NCBI GenBank assembly: GCA_025345505.1
Contig: JANVCC010000076.1
Span: 12,111,832-12,175,831, forward strand
DNA length: 64,000 nt
Reading direction: 5' to 3'
Source: Todiramphus chloris collaris
Lineage: Eukaryota; Chordata; Aves; Coraciiformes; Alcedinidae
In this document: positions 1 through 12,900 of the stretch, piece after piece
How positions within the stretch are numbered: the stretch's first letter is position 1
Layout of the letters: each line of letters opens with the position of its first letter
Notes under the pieces: generated by a model
The model's input: the letters and a program-made list of their open reading frames with translations, nothing else
Told to the model about the DNA's origin: nothing
Database searches by the model: none
Translations under genes and position numbers: made by a program

Positions 1-3000
1 AAATTTGTAGCAGGAAAATAAAACTGCCTTTCACCCACTTGGACTACACTTGACTTGGTGAGACATTTGTAAACCCTGATTGACTTAAAACCACATTTCT
101 TTAGGAAAGAAATACAATAATACAGAAATTTGCCAGGAAGACACATGGAAGCTGCAGCAATAGCACCATAAATCGTGTGAATGGCCATGTCCTTGGTGGA
201 CACAAGTGGTGATACTTACTGATGATGGAGACACGCAACACTTGAGTATGAGAGCAAGAAAAGTTTGGAAAAAAAAGATGGGTTTTTTGTAGCAAATGTA
301 ATTTCTTTTCCTAGCCTCCTCCTTGTGTATACACTTGTCAGTGTACTTGCGTGTGAAAATAATTGTGCTGTGCTTTATACTACACTGGGACCTGTGCTGG
401 TCAAAAGCCCGGGGGAATGAATGGATAGACATCAACTGGCTTGAGGTGGCTTTGGGTCAGGTCCCAACTATGCCTTGTGCTAACAAAAAAGGGGATGATA
501 CATCTGAGAGCAGCTTTCATGGCATTGTCCTCCACTGGACTGTTAAGGAGCATGGAACAGCACAATTATTTCCACATGCAAGGACATGGATGAAAGTACA
601 CAGGCAAGAGAAGGCAGGCACAAACACCAGGGTGGAGATTTGGCTTTAGTCCTTCAGTCTTACTGAAGCTTTTTGAGCCTGGGATTCACTACAGTCATGA
701 TGCTACTGGATCTGAACAGAAAATCTCAGTGACAGAGTTCCAACATTTTGTTTTGCTATCGTATATGTGGGCAGATTTACTAACTGGCAAAATGCACTAC
801 TTCATAATCAGTTTCTGGGTCGTTAAAGAAACTTGGCAAACTTGCTGTACTTTGTGATGTGTTTTCTCTGTTTCAAGTCAAACTAGAGTGAGAACCTTGA
901 CTTTGAGTGTTCTGATTTATTTATTCTGGTTTTAGAAGTTATCTTTGGTTGTGTTACACAGAGGAAAAAGAAGACCCTGGTGAAATGCTGCACTCATTAA
1001 ACAAACAAAAAAAGAAGCAGTAAGTTATGGAAAAAAAAAAAAATTGAAGATACAGTATGTGTCTCCAAATATAATTCAAATTCAAATGGAACTACTTTGT
1101 AAGAAATACATCCTATCTAATTCTGACCCACTGGTAAGACATGTTTATTCAGCAAGAGTTAACTTTCGCTGGTGCACAAGGATCTAATTCATTTAAATCC
1201 CTGTTGAGTTTTTAGCACAGAAATGAAGTGTTATACGGTCTTGCTAGAGCTCTTGGCATTGGGTGAATTTTTCCCATCATAATGTTGACTTATTAGACAT
1301 GTACAAAGCCTGTCCACCTCGCTGTGCCTGTGCCTGTGTGGCAGAAGGAAGCCCTGTAAGGAGCCCCGATGTGGATGGGGCACCCCAAGCCTTCCCTGCA
1401 GCAGGTCTCCTGCAAGAGATTGTGTCTTCAGGGATTAATCCCACCCGTTGAGGAGGATTGTGCATTTTCTTGGGCAGGGGTCCTGTCCCAGTACTTTCTG
1501 AACTCCATGAGGAGTTTACAGATCTTGCAGACCTGGGGACAGTAAGAAAATGCTTAAGAAATTCAAGCAAAAGTGAGCATCTCCACGTGCTGTTGGTGGG
1601 GTCTTTAGTACAGGCATATTGCTTTTGGTAGCTTCTGGGATGTTTTGCCATGAAGTATTTTAAAGTGATGACACTCAAAACCAGGCCTGCAGTTCTGATG
1701 TATAGAGATCCAGGGATAATACTGAGCCCAGCCCTGGTTTTTAACACACACTTGCTGTAAATGAAGATGCAAAGTTGTTTATCCCTCTAGTCTCACTGGG
1801 GCTGGGGGGTGTTGAGTCTTCTCTCTATATATGATGTAATAATTGAAATGTAAGCAGTTATGTAAAGACGAGTGTGCATGTGGGCTTCCTGCTATGAAAA
1901 CAGGTATTCTTTGTAAACTTCATCACATCCACTGAGAAGAGAGAGGGAGAGGGGTCACTTACACTTCATATACATATGCTGGGCTTGTTTTAATTTCCAG
2001 GGCTGCCTTCCACTCTTCTGGCAAGGTAAAGCTGTCTTTGTACGGGTGGAAATATAAAGTGTACATCAGAAAATTAGTTGGTTTGGGTTTTTTTTTACAA
2101 TGCCAAATTAACATAAAAGAGACTTGGTGTATATGGGGGTCAGACTTAACTGTTTGCCTTTCCTCAGCCTTTACTCTTCAGTGTTAAATCAGCTTGTTCT
2201 GAAACTTTATCAGCATATGGACTGGAACTGCAATTTGTTTTGGACTGTTCCTTTTTTGGAAAGAAATGTTAATGTTTCCAAAACAGAGATTTTCAGAGGG
2301 TGGTGATGCAACATATAGATGTCTTCTATAATGCTCTTTATAAATGTACAACCAGATATTTACAGTAGATGTCCTTGTCAAATATCTATGGTTGGGAAAT
2401 TTTTGTCAACATGGTTGTCAGAGGCAAGACAATTTTAAAACACAGTTAACATATCTCCTAGTTTGTAAAACCCATAGAAATATTTCTTTTAGTCAAGTTT
2501 TCAGTTCCTAAAAGCACACTTGAGAAAATGATTGCTATAAGTTAAACAATTCAAAATTTAAAAGTTACTTTTTCATTAGAATTTTAGGATGGGTCCCATG
2601 GTCATTACATATCCATTTGAATACTCAATAAACAGAATTTAGCCTGAAAACCTATCCAGAAGCTTATTTGGGATTTAATTCTCAGTGGTCACTCTATGTG
2701 CGGGAAGACAAAGGTAAATGAAAGGGAGTAAAAATGCTGCTTGTTTTTGACCAGACATTCCTGTGTTTACAGCTAAACACCCACCATAATGTTATTTTTG
2801 TGTGTTTTGTCTTCAGTATGAACTTGAAAAAATATGAATCATGCAAAGATCAAAGATTGAGGTTATTTCCCTGACATGGAATATTTTACTGTAGGAATCA
2901 CAGACCGCTTACCCTCAGCAGTATCAAAATCTTTTTGTTGCCCTTAGGCTGTTGTGTTGTGAAAGGTTTCAGTGTAACATGTGCCTCCTGCTTCCCAATT

Positions 3001-3829
3001 TCTCCATTGGGCAAACTGAAATAGCTTTTCCAAACAGTCCTTGACACTTTAGAATGCTCCTTTTTCATTGTGACAGTACTTTGGAATCACCCATCATCTG
3101 TCTCTCCTGTTATTGATAATAATTTATCAGTGTTCCCTGGACTTCAGACTTTAGTGTTAGGGTATGGGAAAGAAAAAGAGTGGTGCTCTGGAAATGGAGC
3201 AAAATACAAGGAATAGAAAATGCTTTGACTTCTGACAGTATCTATATTACATGGCAATATTTACATAATTCAACTGTTTGTTGTATAGTGAAGTCTCTGT
3301 TAAGTGGGCAAATGTTCTTGAGTTATGTAAAGTCAAAACCTGTTAGAAAAAAACTGTCAGCAAGCAGCCTGACAGTAAATGACACTGTTGATGACAAGGA
3401 TGATGCATCTAGTTTTCTTCTGAAAGATAACCAGTGCAAAATGATAGGCTATTTTAGCCCCTAAAGTCTTGTCTAACCATAGGGTTATCATAGAATTATT
3501 CCTGTTTTCATCCCAATCTGTACCATCTTCTGAAACAGATTTATCTGTAGATGAGCCTCACTTACTAGAGGTACTTACATCCAGATCCATCAGTTCTTCA
3601 ATGCTCAGAATATCTACACCTTATTTGTAAGGTGCTAGCTTACAAGTGAAAAAAATGAAATTCCTTTTAGAGATCTAAGTTCCTTATCCAGCGAATAAAC
3701 AGAAATCAGTCCATAAGAATGGGATAAATTATTGCAGTATCTTGTCCATAAATGCCAGTAATAAAATTACAAAGAACTATAAATACAAAATGCATAATAG
3801 ATGGAAAACAAAGATACTCTGTAGACATA

Positions 3830-4030
3830 TCCAGAAGGCTTAGATTTTGGAGCAGACTTTGTTGGGAAGTAGCCGAATTGCTGTCACTAAGGACTTTCAA
3901 GAAGAGATTAGACAGAATCTAGGAAGGACAGTCTGGGGAGATTGGAGTTTGATTCAGAAGAAGGCAGCAGATACTTGGTAGGATGAAATAACTGAAGTGT
4001 CGTTCTCGAAGAGACTTCAGAAGATTAACT
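3830..4030 (+). repeat. Possible old CR1-type LINE 3' fragment
   Basis: The stretch around 3885-3930, reading aaggactttcaagaagagat then tagacag, resembles the last part of CR1 elements, where a similar phrase (ttcaagaacaggttagacaa) precedes the 3' end. Further on, near 4001-4020, the pattern of a cgaagagacttcag motif recalls the conserved gaggtcccttccag of CR1 3' tails. The copy would be very diverged and carries apparent insertions. It could also be chance similarity. No target-site duplication is expected for CR1, so that test is not available. Confidence 0.35.
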
Positions 4031-5158
4031 TATTTGGTCCTGCTATGAACATATCAACATCATGTTACAGTAAGGATTGGATCTAGCCATTTTCTGAACA
4101 TGCTGATATTAGAAGTGATAATTCAAAATAATTGTGATGTATATGAAATCAGACGTACCTGTTTTTCTTTTGACCTGAAAGACTAAAACACTATGTGTAT
4201 GTATCTTCTAGGGCTGTTAAACCCTTTGCTTTACCAGGCAGTGTGAATTTTGATGTCTCTGAACTGAGGAGGAGAACGCTGTCTTACTGAACTATTATGT
4301 ACACAAGAAATATTAACATGCATTAAAAAAATTACCAAAATTCTGTCTGCAAGAATATAATTGCAGGCTAGGCTGTCCTCAGCTAGTTGCTTATGGACAA
4401 AACGTCACATTGCATCACTTTTGAAATGAGTGTATTTATTTTTCAGCTGTATGCTTCAGATGAGTTCCACATGTAATCCAGATTTAACAAATTCATCACT
4501 GGTATCTTATTATCACTTGAAATTACTTCACAGTTAAGCCAGATCCAGGGTTGTCATTTGTTTTTCATAGCATGGACCACATTTTAATACAAAGTGTCTC
4601 GTGTATCTATCCTCTTCCCATTTTGCAGTTGTGAAACACCCTTGTGGTGTGGATAGTTACTACATACATGGAAAGTAAAGTCAGGAAACTATTTCAAGCA
4701 ATTTTAGCTTCATAAGAGTTTAATAGCTGTGACTAGAGAGAGCCAGCTCTGTGTGACGAGCCAGCTCTCTACTGTGGGCCACTTTTGAGAACATCTGACA
4801 GTATCATTTCACTTCTAAGTTGTCTGTGTTCGTTATTTGTTGTTTCTAAGGAGTCTTCCTTCTTTGAGTACTATCTCCCTTTCCATCTCTCTTTTCCTCT
4901 CTTCTGAAAAGACCAAAGCTAGAAAGCAGTGTGAGAGGTAACTCCCTCCAAGTCACAAGTTACTGGCAGAGTGTGCATGTCCAGGGGCAGGAAGAGGGGC
5001 AGCGCAGGCCAGTACAGACTTTTCTGAGCAGGAAATTGGAAGGAGATCTGGTCAAGTGTTCTTCACTAAACCTGCTTTTTGACAAAACATTTAATTTTCA
5101 GCCAAACACCTACCTCCAAAAAAACTGGCTGCTTTTACTGGAAGTTACCAGCATTTCA

Positions 5159-5159
<1 letters not shown>

Positions 5160-5196
<37 letters not shown>
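5160..5196 (+). repeat. Poly(A) run, 37 bases
   Basis: An uninterrupted run of 37 adenines directly follows gcatttcac and is followed by gctttgatttgg. No AATAAA signal lies shortly upstream, and I found no flanking target-site duplication, so it is more likely a homopolymer tract than the tail of a retrocopy. CR1, the main avian LINE, does not make poly(A) tails, which makes such a long run mildly unusual in a bird. Confidence 0.95.
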
Positions 5197-5199
<3 letters not shown>

Positions 5200-6553
5200 T
5201 TGATTTGGATATACTTCTGTGATACCTGGTGGCTGTTGTAGTTAGGTTGCCTCATGGCCCTACTGATATATCTCTGACTGACAGCTGAAACTGTACCTCT
5301 GCCTGTAGTGCAACCCTGCCTGCACCCCCAGAGAGATGCTGGTGAGGGGCAATGGGGTGCACCTCTTCTAATGAAGAGGTGCTACCTGCTCATCGTTTGT
5401 AACCAAAAAGACTCTTTGAGGACAGTTCAAGGGATTAAACTGACCAAGTTTGTTTTGTTCGGTCATGGTATGGATCATGATAAAAAAGTGTGCATTACCC
5501 ATCCAAAAAGAGTGCTCTGCAACAACAGGAATTGAGTAAGCTCTGCCAGATATATTGGTGCATTCATATTTATAGACACTTATTTAGAACAAGCCACTAT
5601 CACAGATAGATTATAGGACTAAGTGGGTGGGCAGTCTGGCCCCAGAGGGCATTTCTCTTGACTGTATGTTGTCAAAGCCCTCAGAAGCATTCCTGCATGT
5701 CTTGTGCCAAGGGCTTCCTGGAGCAAAGGTCTGCTGCCAGCTGTGCTTCAGCGTGAACATCATCATGCCACCGCCAGGTTAGGGAGCTCTCATGGGAATA
5801 TAGTTCACAGACATACCATTTGAATTATAAAACATTACGGACACTGGCTAAAAGTGGACCATTTTGACCAATGTTTTTACAGAGGTTGTCATGGGGATAT
5901 CTTGCTCTCTCAATCTTTCATAATATCCTTATGGAAGCTAAAACCAAAGGTTTCCTCAGAGGGGTGATGTGAGGAAAAAAGCGTGCTGCATTTCAGATGT
6001 TCTTTAATGAAATTTAGTATGTGGAATTGGGAGAGGAGATGGCATCATGGGGCAGGTGGTTCTTAGAAGGCCAAACCCGTTGTGAAAATCTCTTTCAGTA
6101 TTAACAAGGAGACATGAATCTGGCTGCTCAACGGTTGCTCACCAGTTCTGAAAAAAACACAGAAATTGTTTCCAGGTTCAATATACACTTTGAAACAATG
6201 GACCTCAATTTGATGGCAAGAACCTCTGGTTTCTTGGGCAATACAAAACAGAACTCTGCAGTGTGCTTTCTGGAAAGCTTTGTTGCAGTTTCATAAACAT
6301 TCCCAAACTCCAACATATACTGAGCAGTTAGCTTTTTGATTACATGTATTAAGTGGATTGAAATTGCTCCTTGTATATTGCTTAAATGATGATTGATCTG
6401 GGGTTTTGGTAGGGTGAATATAGAAGGAGTGTGATACAGGGAAGGGAGGATCTTCCTTACATATTCAAGACAGAAAGACTTGGAAAAGGGGTTTGTAATG
6501 ATTAAACTCTCCTTACTTTTCCTATGTTTGCTGTATGCACTTGCTTTTGTCAG

Positions 6554-6730
6554 CTGGGTGATGGGCGGGCTGGGGCTATCCCAGTTGCAGGAAGTGTAGG
6601 GTGTCCTGTGGCTGAGCTGGAAGACAAGGGAGCGCTCTGCAGAAACATCAAGTTTGACCCAGGCACAAGAATGCCAGATGGAGTTAGTCTACTTGGATGG
6701 AGCTCTTGTGGGGACACAACAGCACATAAG
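6554..6730 (+). other. Candidate exon (177 nt, phase 0-0), gene unknown
   Basis: A pyrimidine-rich acceptor (gcacttgcttttgtcag) precedes base 6554 and a near-ideal donor (cataag then gtaaga) follows base 6730. The interval is exactly 59 codons, and the frame starting at its first base is open throughout, starting LGDGRAGAIP and ending in GDTTAHK. I do not recognise the protein. A second frame is open only in its later part, with a stop near 6600. Base composition is somewhat richer in G and C than the surroundings. A non-coding RNA exon or a chance splice-site pair is possible. Candidate downstream exons in compatible phase are at 42593 and 52838. Confidence 0.4.
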
Positions 6731-8561
6731 GTAAGATGGTCAGTCTTTGCTGACATAGGTACTCAAAATGACAAATATGTTAGAAACTGAAATCAATGTC
6801 AGAATGGTTTACCTTTATCTTCTGGACCAGATGTTGGTTTTCGATGATTATTGTTATATCAGACAGTGCAATTCCAGGGCAAAGAAACTTCAAATTTGAG
6901 TATTTGTAAGCATTAGGAGCTTCCTGCCATGTAACACAGTGCCATCGCTGTCTTTTCTGACCCTTTAAAGGCAAGTGTTGAGATCTGTCACTGGAGAGAA
7001 GACCATTTCTGAAATTAATGTACTTCTTCACCCTGGTTAGAAGTAGGGTCAAAAAAATATCCCCTCTTCACCCCAATCAAATAAGGAGGAATGAAGACAA
7101 AGGTAGTCCAAGTATGACCTCAAACTAAAGATACTTTGCTTTTATAATAAGGCTGTATTTTGTAGGGTGGGCTATGGGGGCAGAGGTAGTCTGGAGTAAC
7201 TGTAGAAGTGTAAATGAATGTGCAATGGAAGAGTGGCTGGACAATGTCCATCTCATAATAGTCCAAGATCTGGCAGGGGAAATTGCAAGTCTCATATAAA
7301 GGATTTTTAATAATCCATGAATTCGAAGGTAGTCCTTTATGCTTGGGGATAATGCCTGTAACACCCTCTGTTTAAGGAAAGGAAAAAATAATCTGTGCAG
7401 GTCATTGGTATCACCTCATAGTATGCAAGGATTTGCAACAGCAAAGAACGGAGTTAGAAAGCCGAGCAGAAAATGGAAAAAATAAAAGCAAAATGAGTTT
7501 TTCAAAGGTGAATTGTACCAGATTAACTGATATTTCTCTTTGACAAGATAATTCCTCTTCAAAGGAAGTGAAATATAGAGCTGTAATCTAGCAGGGCTTC
7601 AGTGCCACTGAGCCATGTGGGAAACTGAAATAACCTAAAGGAGATGGGGATTTGTAGGCAGACTGTCAAGTGGTAAGGAACAGGTTAAAGGAGAGGCCAT
7701 AGAGCTGCTGCCTGAAAGGGCAAGGGTTGAGCTGGAGGAAGAGAGCCGTGGCATTCCTCCTGCACCATCTGGAAAGTGTTCTCATTTAATTGTGCCATTG
7801 ATAACTTTGTCACCAGAAGTCACAGCATGCTAAAAGCACAGGCTGAGGAAACCAGTTGGGAGTCGTTATCTGCAGCAGGAAGGACTGAAATATTATCGTG
7901 GGGAAAATGGATGGACTTTCCGGGTGGTGTGGCAGGGATGGGACGAAATATAACAACACAAAAGCCAAGGTGAAGGAAATGAAGACTGGTACAAATTTGT
8001 TTGATGAGCCCTCCTTGTGTAACCTACTACCTTGAGTAAAGGTAGCTTGCATTATTAAACTGTCTTTAATTTCATGGTCCCAAGCTTGTTTTTTTTTCAT
8101 AGTGGTGTCAATCATGTTCCATGTAAAGACTACATGTTCACTGGAGATACTCCAGAGGTGCATCAGGCCATTTGTTCTGGGGGACAGCTGCTTTTTCTAC
8201 TGCAGAAGTCAGAAGTATGGACTGGATGAAGGGCAATGCAGAAAGCGAATGGTTAATGCATACGAAAACTGTTGAATATCTCCCTCTGGAACAGGACTTT
8301 CTTTGTCTGTATTGACATTGCTGCTTGAAACAAATTTTCCACTTGTTGGGGAAGAAATAAGAGAGATCATGAAGATTTTTCAAAAGTATTTGTGAAATTT
8401 TTGAAAAAATAAATCAGTATTTGGGAATGTTTTGATTGTCAAGAAAGCTGTGGCTGTTCGTCTCCTTGCTAAAAAGACTGATTAACAAAAAATATAAAAA
8501 AATTCAAATTTCCAGGTGCTTGGATGGGAGCTTAATAAAAAATGGTAAAAATATTTAAATA

Positions 8562-8640
8562 TACAATACTATCTATATTATAATCTATATCTATATATAA
8601 TCTATATTCATACATACTGGATCTATATTGTATACTTAAC
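8562..8640. repeat. AT-rich degenerate simple repeat
   Basis: Imperfect units of the form atctatat and taatctatat are repeated for about 80 bases. It is an AT microsatellite in decay, with no sign of being part of a larger element. Confidence 0.8.
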
Positions 8641-9830
8641 ACTTTTTAAACCTATAGAGAACAATGATAAAGTATTATATGCTTTCACCTCTGTATTCTC
8701 AGTTCTAGCCCAGTAGGTTTTTAGAAGGTACGATACAAACGATTGCTCAGGAAGTATTTTCAGATAGACTTCTTTCTCCTTTGCTCCGCTCTAGGTTGCT
8801 GAGACCCACTTTAAAGTGACTACCACAAGTTAGCATTAGGCTGGGGAATGTATTTCCAGAAGTGGTGCAGTTTGCTGTGCCTCCAGGAGTTGGTGGGGGA
8901 TATAGGTCTGCATACTCTTGTATTCAGAACATAGCAGAGGGACAGAGGTGTAATCACTGGTGAGTCACTTAGAGAAAGTTTTTTCACTCTGGTCACTCTT
9001 GATTAAGTTTATGATTCCAAATTAATGTGTCAGCCTATGCGGCATACATTTCAGAGGCTCTGTTTACCCTAGCTTTGGGAATAGATACACACATTTCAAA
9101 AAACAGTTTTAGGTGCTGAACATCAGGCATCTGACTTTGAAAAGAAAATAATACTACTTTTAATCTGCCTTGCTTTAGTTTCTTGTTAATGCGAGATCGC
9201 AGATTGCGAAGCAAGATTATCTTGATGTTTTCATTTGCCTTTTTCAAGGAAAAATTCTTGCTGGCTTCTAATCAGCAGAGCTTTGGACAGAGCAAGGGCT
9301 GGGAATAGAATGATTAAGCTTTGGTTGAAACCTCTCTCACTTCTTCATGACTTCCAGAACTCTTTTCTAAGTCACTCAGATGCACCTCCAGCACCAGGAA
9401 TTAATCATCCGCTGACAGAGAGAGAGTAAAAAGCCATCAGTTTTATAGGAGCTTTTCCCCCTTGAAATTCCATTGCTGGTCGACTCTTTCTGAGAGATGA
9501 TGTCGAAACTGAGAATAAATTCAGTTTCAACATTTTCATACTCTTTGCAGTCACTGCCAGGAAAGCGCTCGACTCTTATGCAATAACGGCTTGGACTCCG
9601 TTCAGCATTTGCTGTGGTCCTTACAGCACTGTAATGAGCTCGGCTCCATACATTCCGGGTGCAGGATGCAATATACTCTTGATAGTCTTCTCCCTGGAGG
9701 GCTGAAACTTCAGAAGCAGTCTCTGAGTTGTATTCTCAAAAACCCTGCCATGTGGCACTTCACCGGATGGACAGGGTGGCTATACATGTGGCATATGAAC
9801 AGCAACATATCTACCATTAAACTGCCCAGC

Positions 9831-9910
9831 CTGGATACTGGGCACATGTATACTGGATACTGTATACTGGGCACATGGATACTGGAGGTATCCTGGATAC
9901 TGGAGGTACC
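9831..9910 (+). repeat. Small minisatellite, (ctggatactggRNN...) units of about 12-20 bases
   Basis: The phrase ggatactgg, often followed by gcacatg or aggtacc, recurs about six times in 80 bases with variable spacing. The alternation of tactggatactg and tatactgggcacatg suggests repeated slippage and unequal exchange of a core unit. The repeat inflates open frames on both strands here, so the ORFs that overlap it should not be taken as genes. Confidence 0.85.
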
Positions 9911-12900
9911 TCATGGGTGGCAAAACCCAATGAGCAAGCAGGTAAACGAGCCAGTGCTGTACGCAGCTTGGCTGCAGACCCAGGATGGAGCAGCCCACGA
10001 AAGCTGCACAACGCAGCCTTTCCACCCAGCTTCTTGGTGCAAACACAGGCTCTTTGTACTTGCACAGCTCCTGGGAGATGCAGATGCTAAGGTGCAGGTG
10101 CTTTTTTCACGTGTCACCCTTTATTGGTTACAACAGTATCTAAGCACCTGTTTTTTTTGTATTTTAATATAGAAATATACACTGTGAGATTCATATGGTG
10201 AATTTCATAATTCACCTTTCGCTCTCCGGTTTTTAGGGAAGGCTTCCTAGTCATCATTTTCAATGATTTTACTTCCCTCCCTGCCACCCCCCACATCTGA
10301 GAACTGTGTTAGTGACTTTTCATTCCAGAAGGAGGTGGTGTTGTCTAATGGCTGGAACATTACAGCCTTGTCAGCTTCTTTATGGCCCCTCTCTCTTACT
10401 GCCCGCATGACCTACAGCACAGGGGCTAAGCTATTTCTGTATCATTTTTACTGTCTGTGAAAGAAGGTTGAAACATCACCCCCGTGGGACATTATAAAGC
10501 TTTACTGTCTCAAAAGTACTTTGAAATGATTAGGTAAATGCTAGCAAATAAACGGCCAGACAGTTAGTAGAGTTTGCTGATTCTCTCGTGACGTAAGGTC
10601 TCTGGTTGCTTTGAATTGTCCCTTCTGTGTTTTTTGGATTTTTTTTTTAGTAGCTAGAGTGTGTTATTCTGAAGAAACAGGAATAGTTTGTGCAAACACA
10701 AAACCCCCTGAAGATGGAAACAAACAGTACTTAAATGACACAGGATGAGAATGACTCAGTAATTAGTTCTTGGAAGGGAACATTTGATAGGGAAAGTGTA
10801 TAAATTTAAAGAGCAGTCGTGGTTACAAAATAATCTCCCTATTACTTAATGTATTACCAATTTTTCTGTTATTTTGGCCTTATGAGGCAAAATGCTTCCA
10901 ATTACTCAGGCAGCAGATTCTTCTTATAAGAAATCCAAGCAGTCGAAAACAAAATCACTTCTCCTTCGTCGAAGGCACAGATCTATAGGCTCTCGCCTCT
11001 TTCTCTGACCTCAAGGTTACTACATAGAGGTTATAATGAGAATGAAACTTGATATACTCTTTGTCTTCAGACTCATAGAATTGCGATACCCAGGGGAATC
11101 AGTATTTTGTGATTTATGACTACTCTACTTTGCGATGAAGAAGAAATGTTAAGCATCTTTCTTTAATATGCTAGCTATCATGTTATCTGAGTTTGGCTGC
11201 TGATTGCAACATGCTCACCCTTTATTCCCTAGGAGAGCAATACCTACATTGCTATCAGCATTGCAATGCTATACCTTATTTGTATAATTGCAAGTTTTTC
11301 CAGTTGTCTGGGTAATTGTACCATCTGAGGCATATTATCTTGCTTTGTAGCCTGCAGATTCTTCTGAGTCGTTTCCTATGTTAATAAAATATTTTATTTT
11401 TGCGTTTAAGAAAAGGCCCCAAACCTGATTTAAACTAACCTCAACGTATGGTATGAACTTCTCAGAGGGATCCCGCACAGACCTTGACTGCACTTCCATT
11501 AACACCAAGAAAAATTCCTCTTCTGCTTGAAAGGGAGTAAGTGCTAGAGTGCTGTTGGGGTGTGGGTGATAGCATCAAGCTGCACAGTATTTTTAACAGA
11601 TAATACTGAAATGTGAGGCAAACCTATCAAAAGGAAAAAAAAAGGCAACCCAAAATAATTTAAACTGAAACTTTGTTTAAGCCAATGACAGGACACCAAG
11701 CCAGGAATCAGAGGTCTGTGCTCTGTTCTGCCTTTTCTCTGGAAATCATGTTCCACCCCAAGTCAACAGTTTAGCCAAGAAGCAAAACAACCTGTTTCTT
11801 GGGAGACAGTGAGTGAAGCTGTAAGTACAGCATTTGATTGATTATGGGGTTGCAGAGTTCTCAAGGTGCAAAGTTTTATCTTTGTCAGCTTTAATTTATA
11901 ATGCAAAGCTGATGGATAAAAAGAAGATTTGCTGCTACAGCAAAAATTACTGGTTTTAGAAGCTTGGAGAGAAAATGGAAATTCACCACGACAGTACAGT
12001 ACTACTGATTTCACAACTTTTTGCTATTCCAGGATGGTTCATTTGACTCTTGTGATGAGAAAGGGAAACGTATGCCAGGGACCACGGGAATGGGAAGCCT
12101 CCTTCATCTCATGGAAACATGCTTCTGCATGTGTGGTAGGTGTCACTTTCTGCAAGAAGGTAAAAAGTCACCTACCTGAAGAGATGAGCTAAAGACTGGC
12201 CTGAAAGCATATGGTCTCTGTGCAGACTCTCAGCCTGAACTCTGGAGGGAGGGATGTAAGCTTGAGCCTTCACAGCTGATTTCTGCAGATTCCTCCACAA
12301 ATGGAAATCCTACCAGTCAGAAATTCAACGTCTAAAAAGTCTGCTTTATCGAGCTTACTCTGAACAAGGGGTCTCTTGCTTTTCAAGTGCATAATGGCCT
12401 GACACTCCAATATTGCAGTGACCTAAAAACCCAGAAGGCAACAAGTCCTATGAAAGTGAAAGGATGAAAACAACAGAGTATTACAAATTTCCTTTTCTTT
12501 AATTGAAAAAAACCCACAACTGCTTAGGAGCCAGAAGGTGCTACAGTAGTACTGGAGGATTAGATTTCAAGAATAGGAGGTTTTAAAAATTTGCAGTAAC
12601 TTCCAGCATGCTCTTTTGTCCTCTTGGAACAGCCGTTGATATATATGTTCTGTTGAACAGGGATATTAAATTAAACACATCCTTAATTGCTTAGTTAAAA
12701 CAGGATCTTAGTGTTTGGTGTGCAAACAAGCTGGAGAATTATAATAAGAAATATAAATTTAGGGTGCAACAGATTAAAATTCCTCTGAAAAAAAAAAAAG
12801 ATATGAAAAGAACAAGTGAAAAAAGCCAATGTGGATTCCCAAGGGACTGCTCAGAAAAATCTGAGGTTAACAAATGAACTGTTTTGGAAATGGAAAACAG

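Larger units (their letters stand above)
1..6553. other. Intergenic or intronic sequence, no gene recognised
   Basis: Ordinary AT-leaning vertebrate non-coding DNA. I see no exon with a convincing splice frame, no RNA gene and no strong repeat, except a possible old CR1 scrap near 3830 and a poly(A) run at 5160-5196, both listed separately. A small direct repeat of 11 bases (gagccagctct) occurs at 4740-4750 and 4759-4769. The open frames here are all under about 160 codons, lack protein-like composition and match no family I know. Confidence 0.6.

Noticed and set aside
4931-5196. Retrocopy with a poly(A) tail
   Set aside because: No polyadenylation signal, no target-site duplication and no recognisable source gene upstream of the A run.
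9591-10172. 193-codon plus-strand open frame, longest in the window
   Set aside because: It runs through a minisatellite, is overlapped by three minus-strand frames, and has no recognisable domain.
12033-12134. Exon-like interval between tttgctattccag and gtaggt
   Set aside because: Acceptor is moderate and donor poor; no supporting phase match to other candidates.
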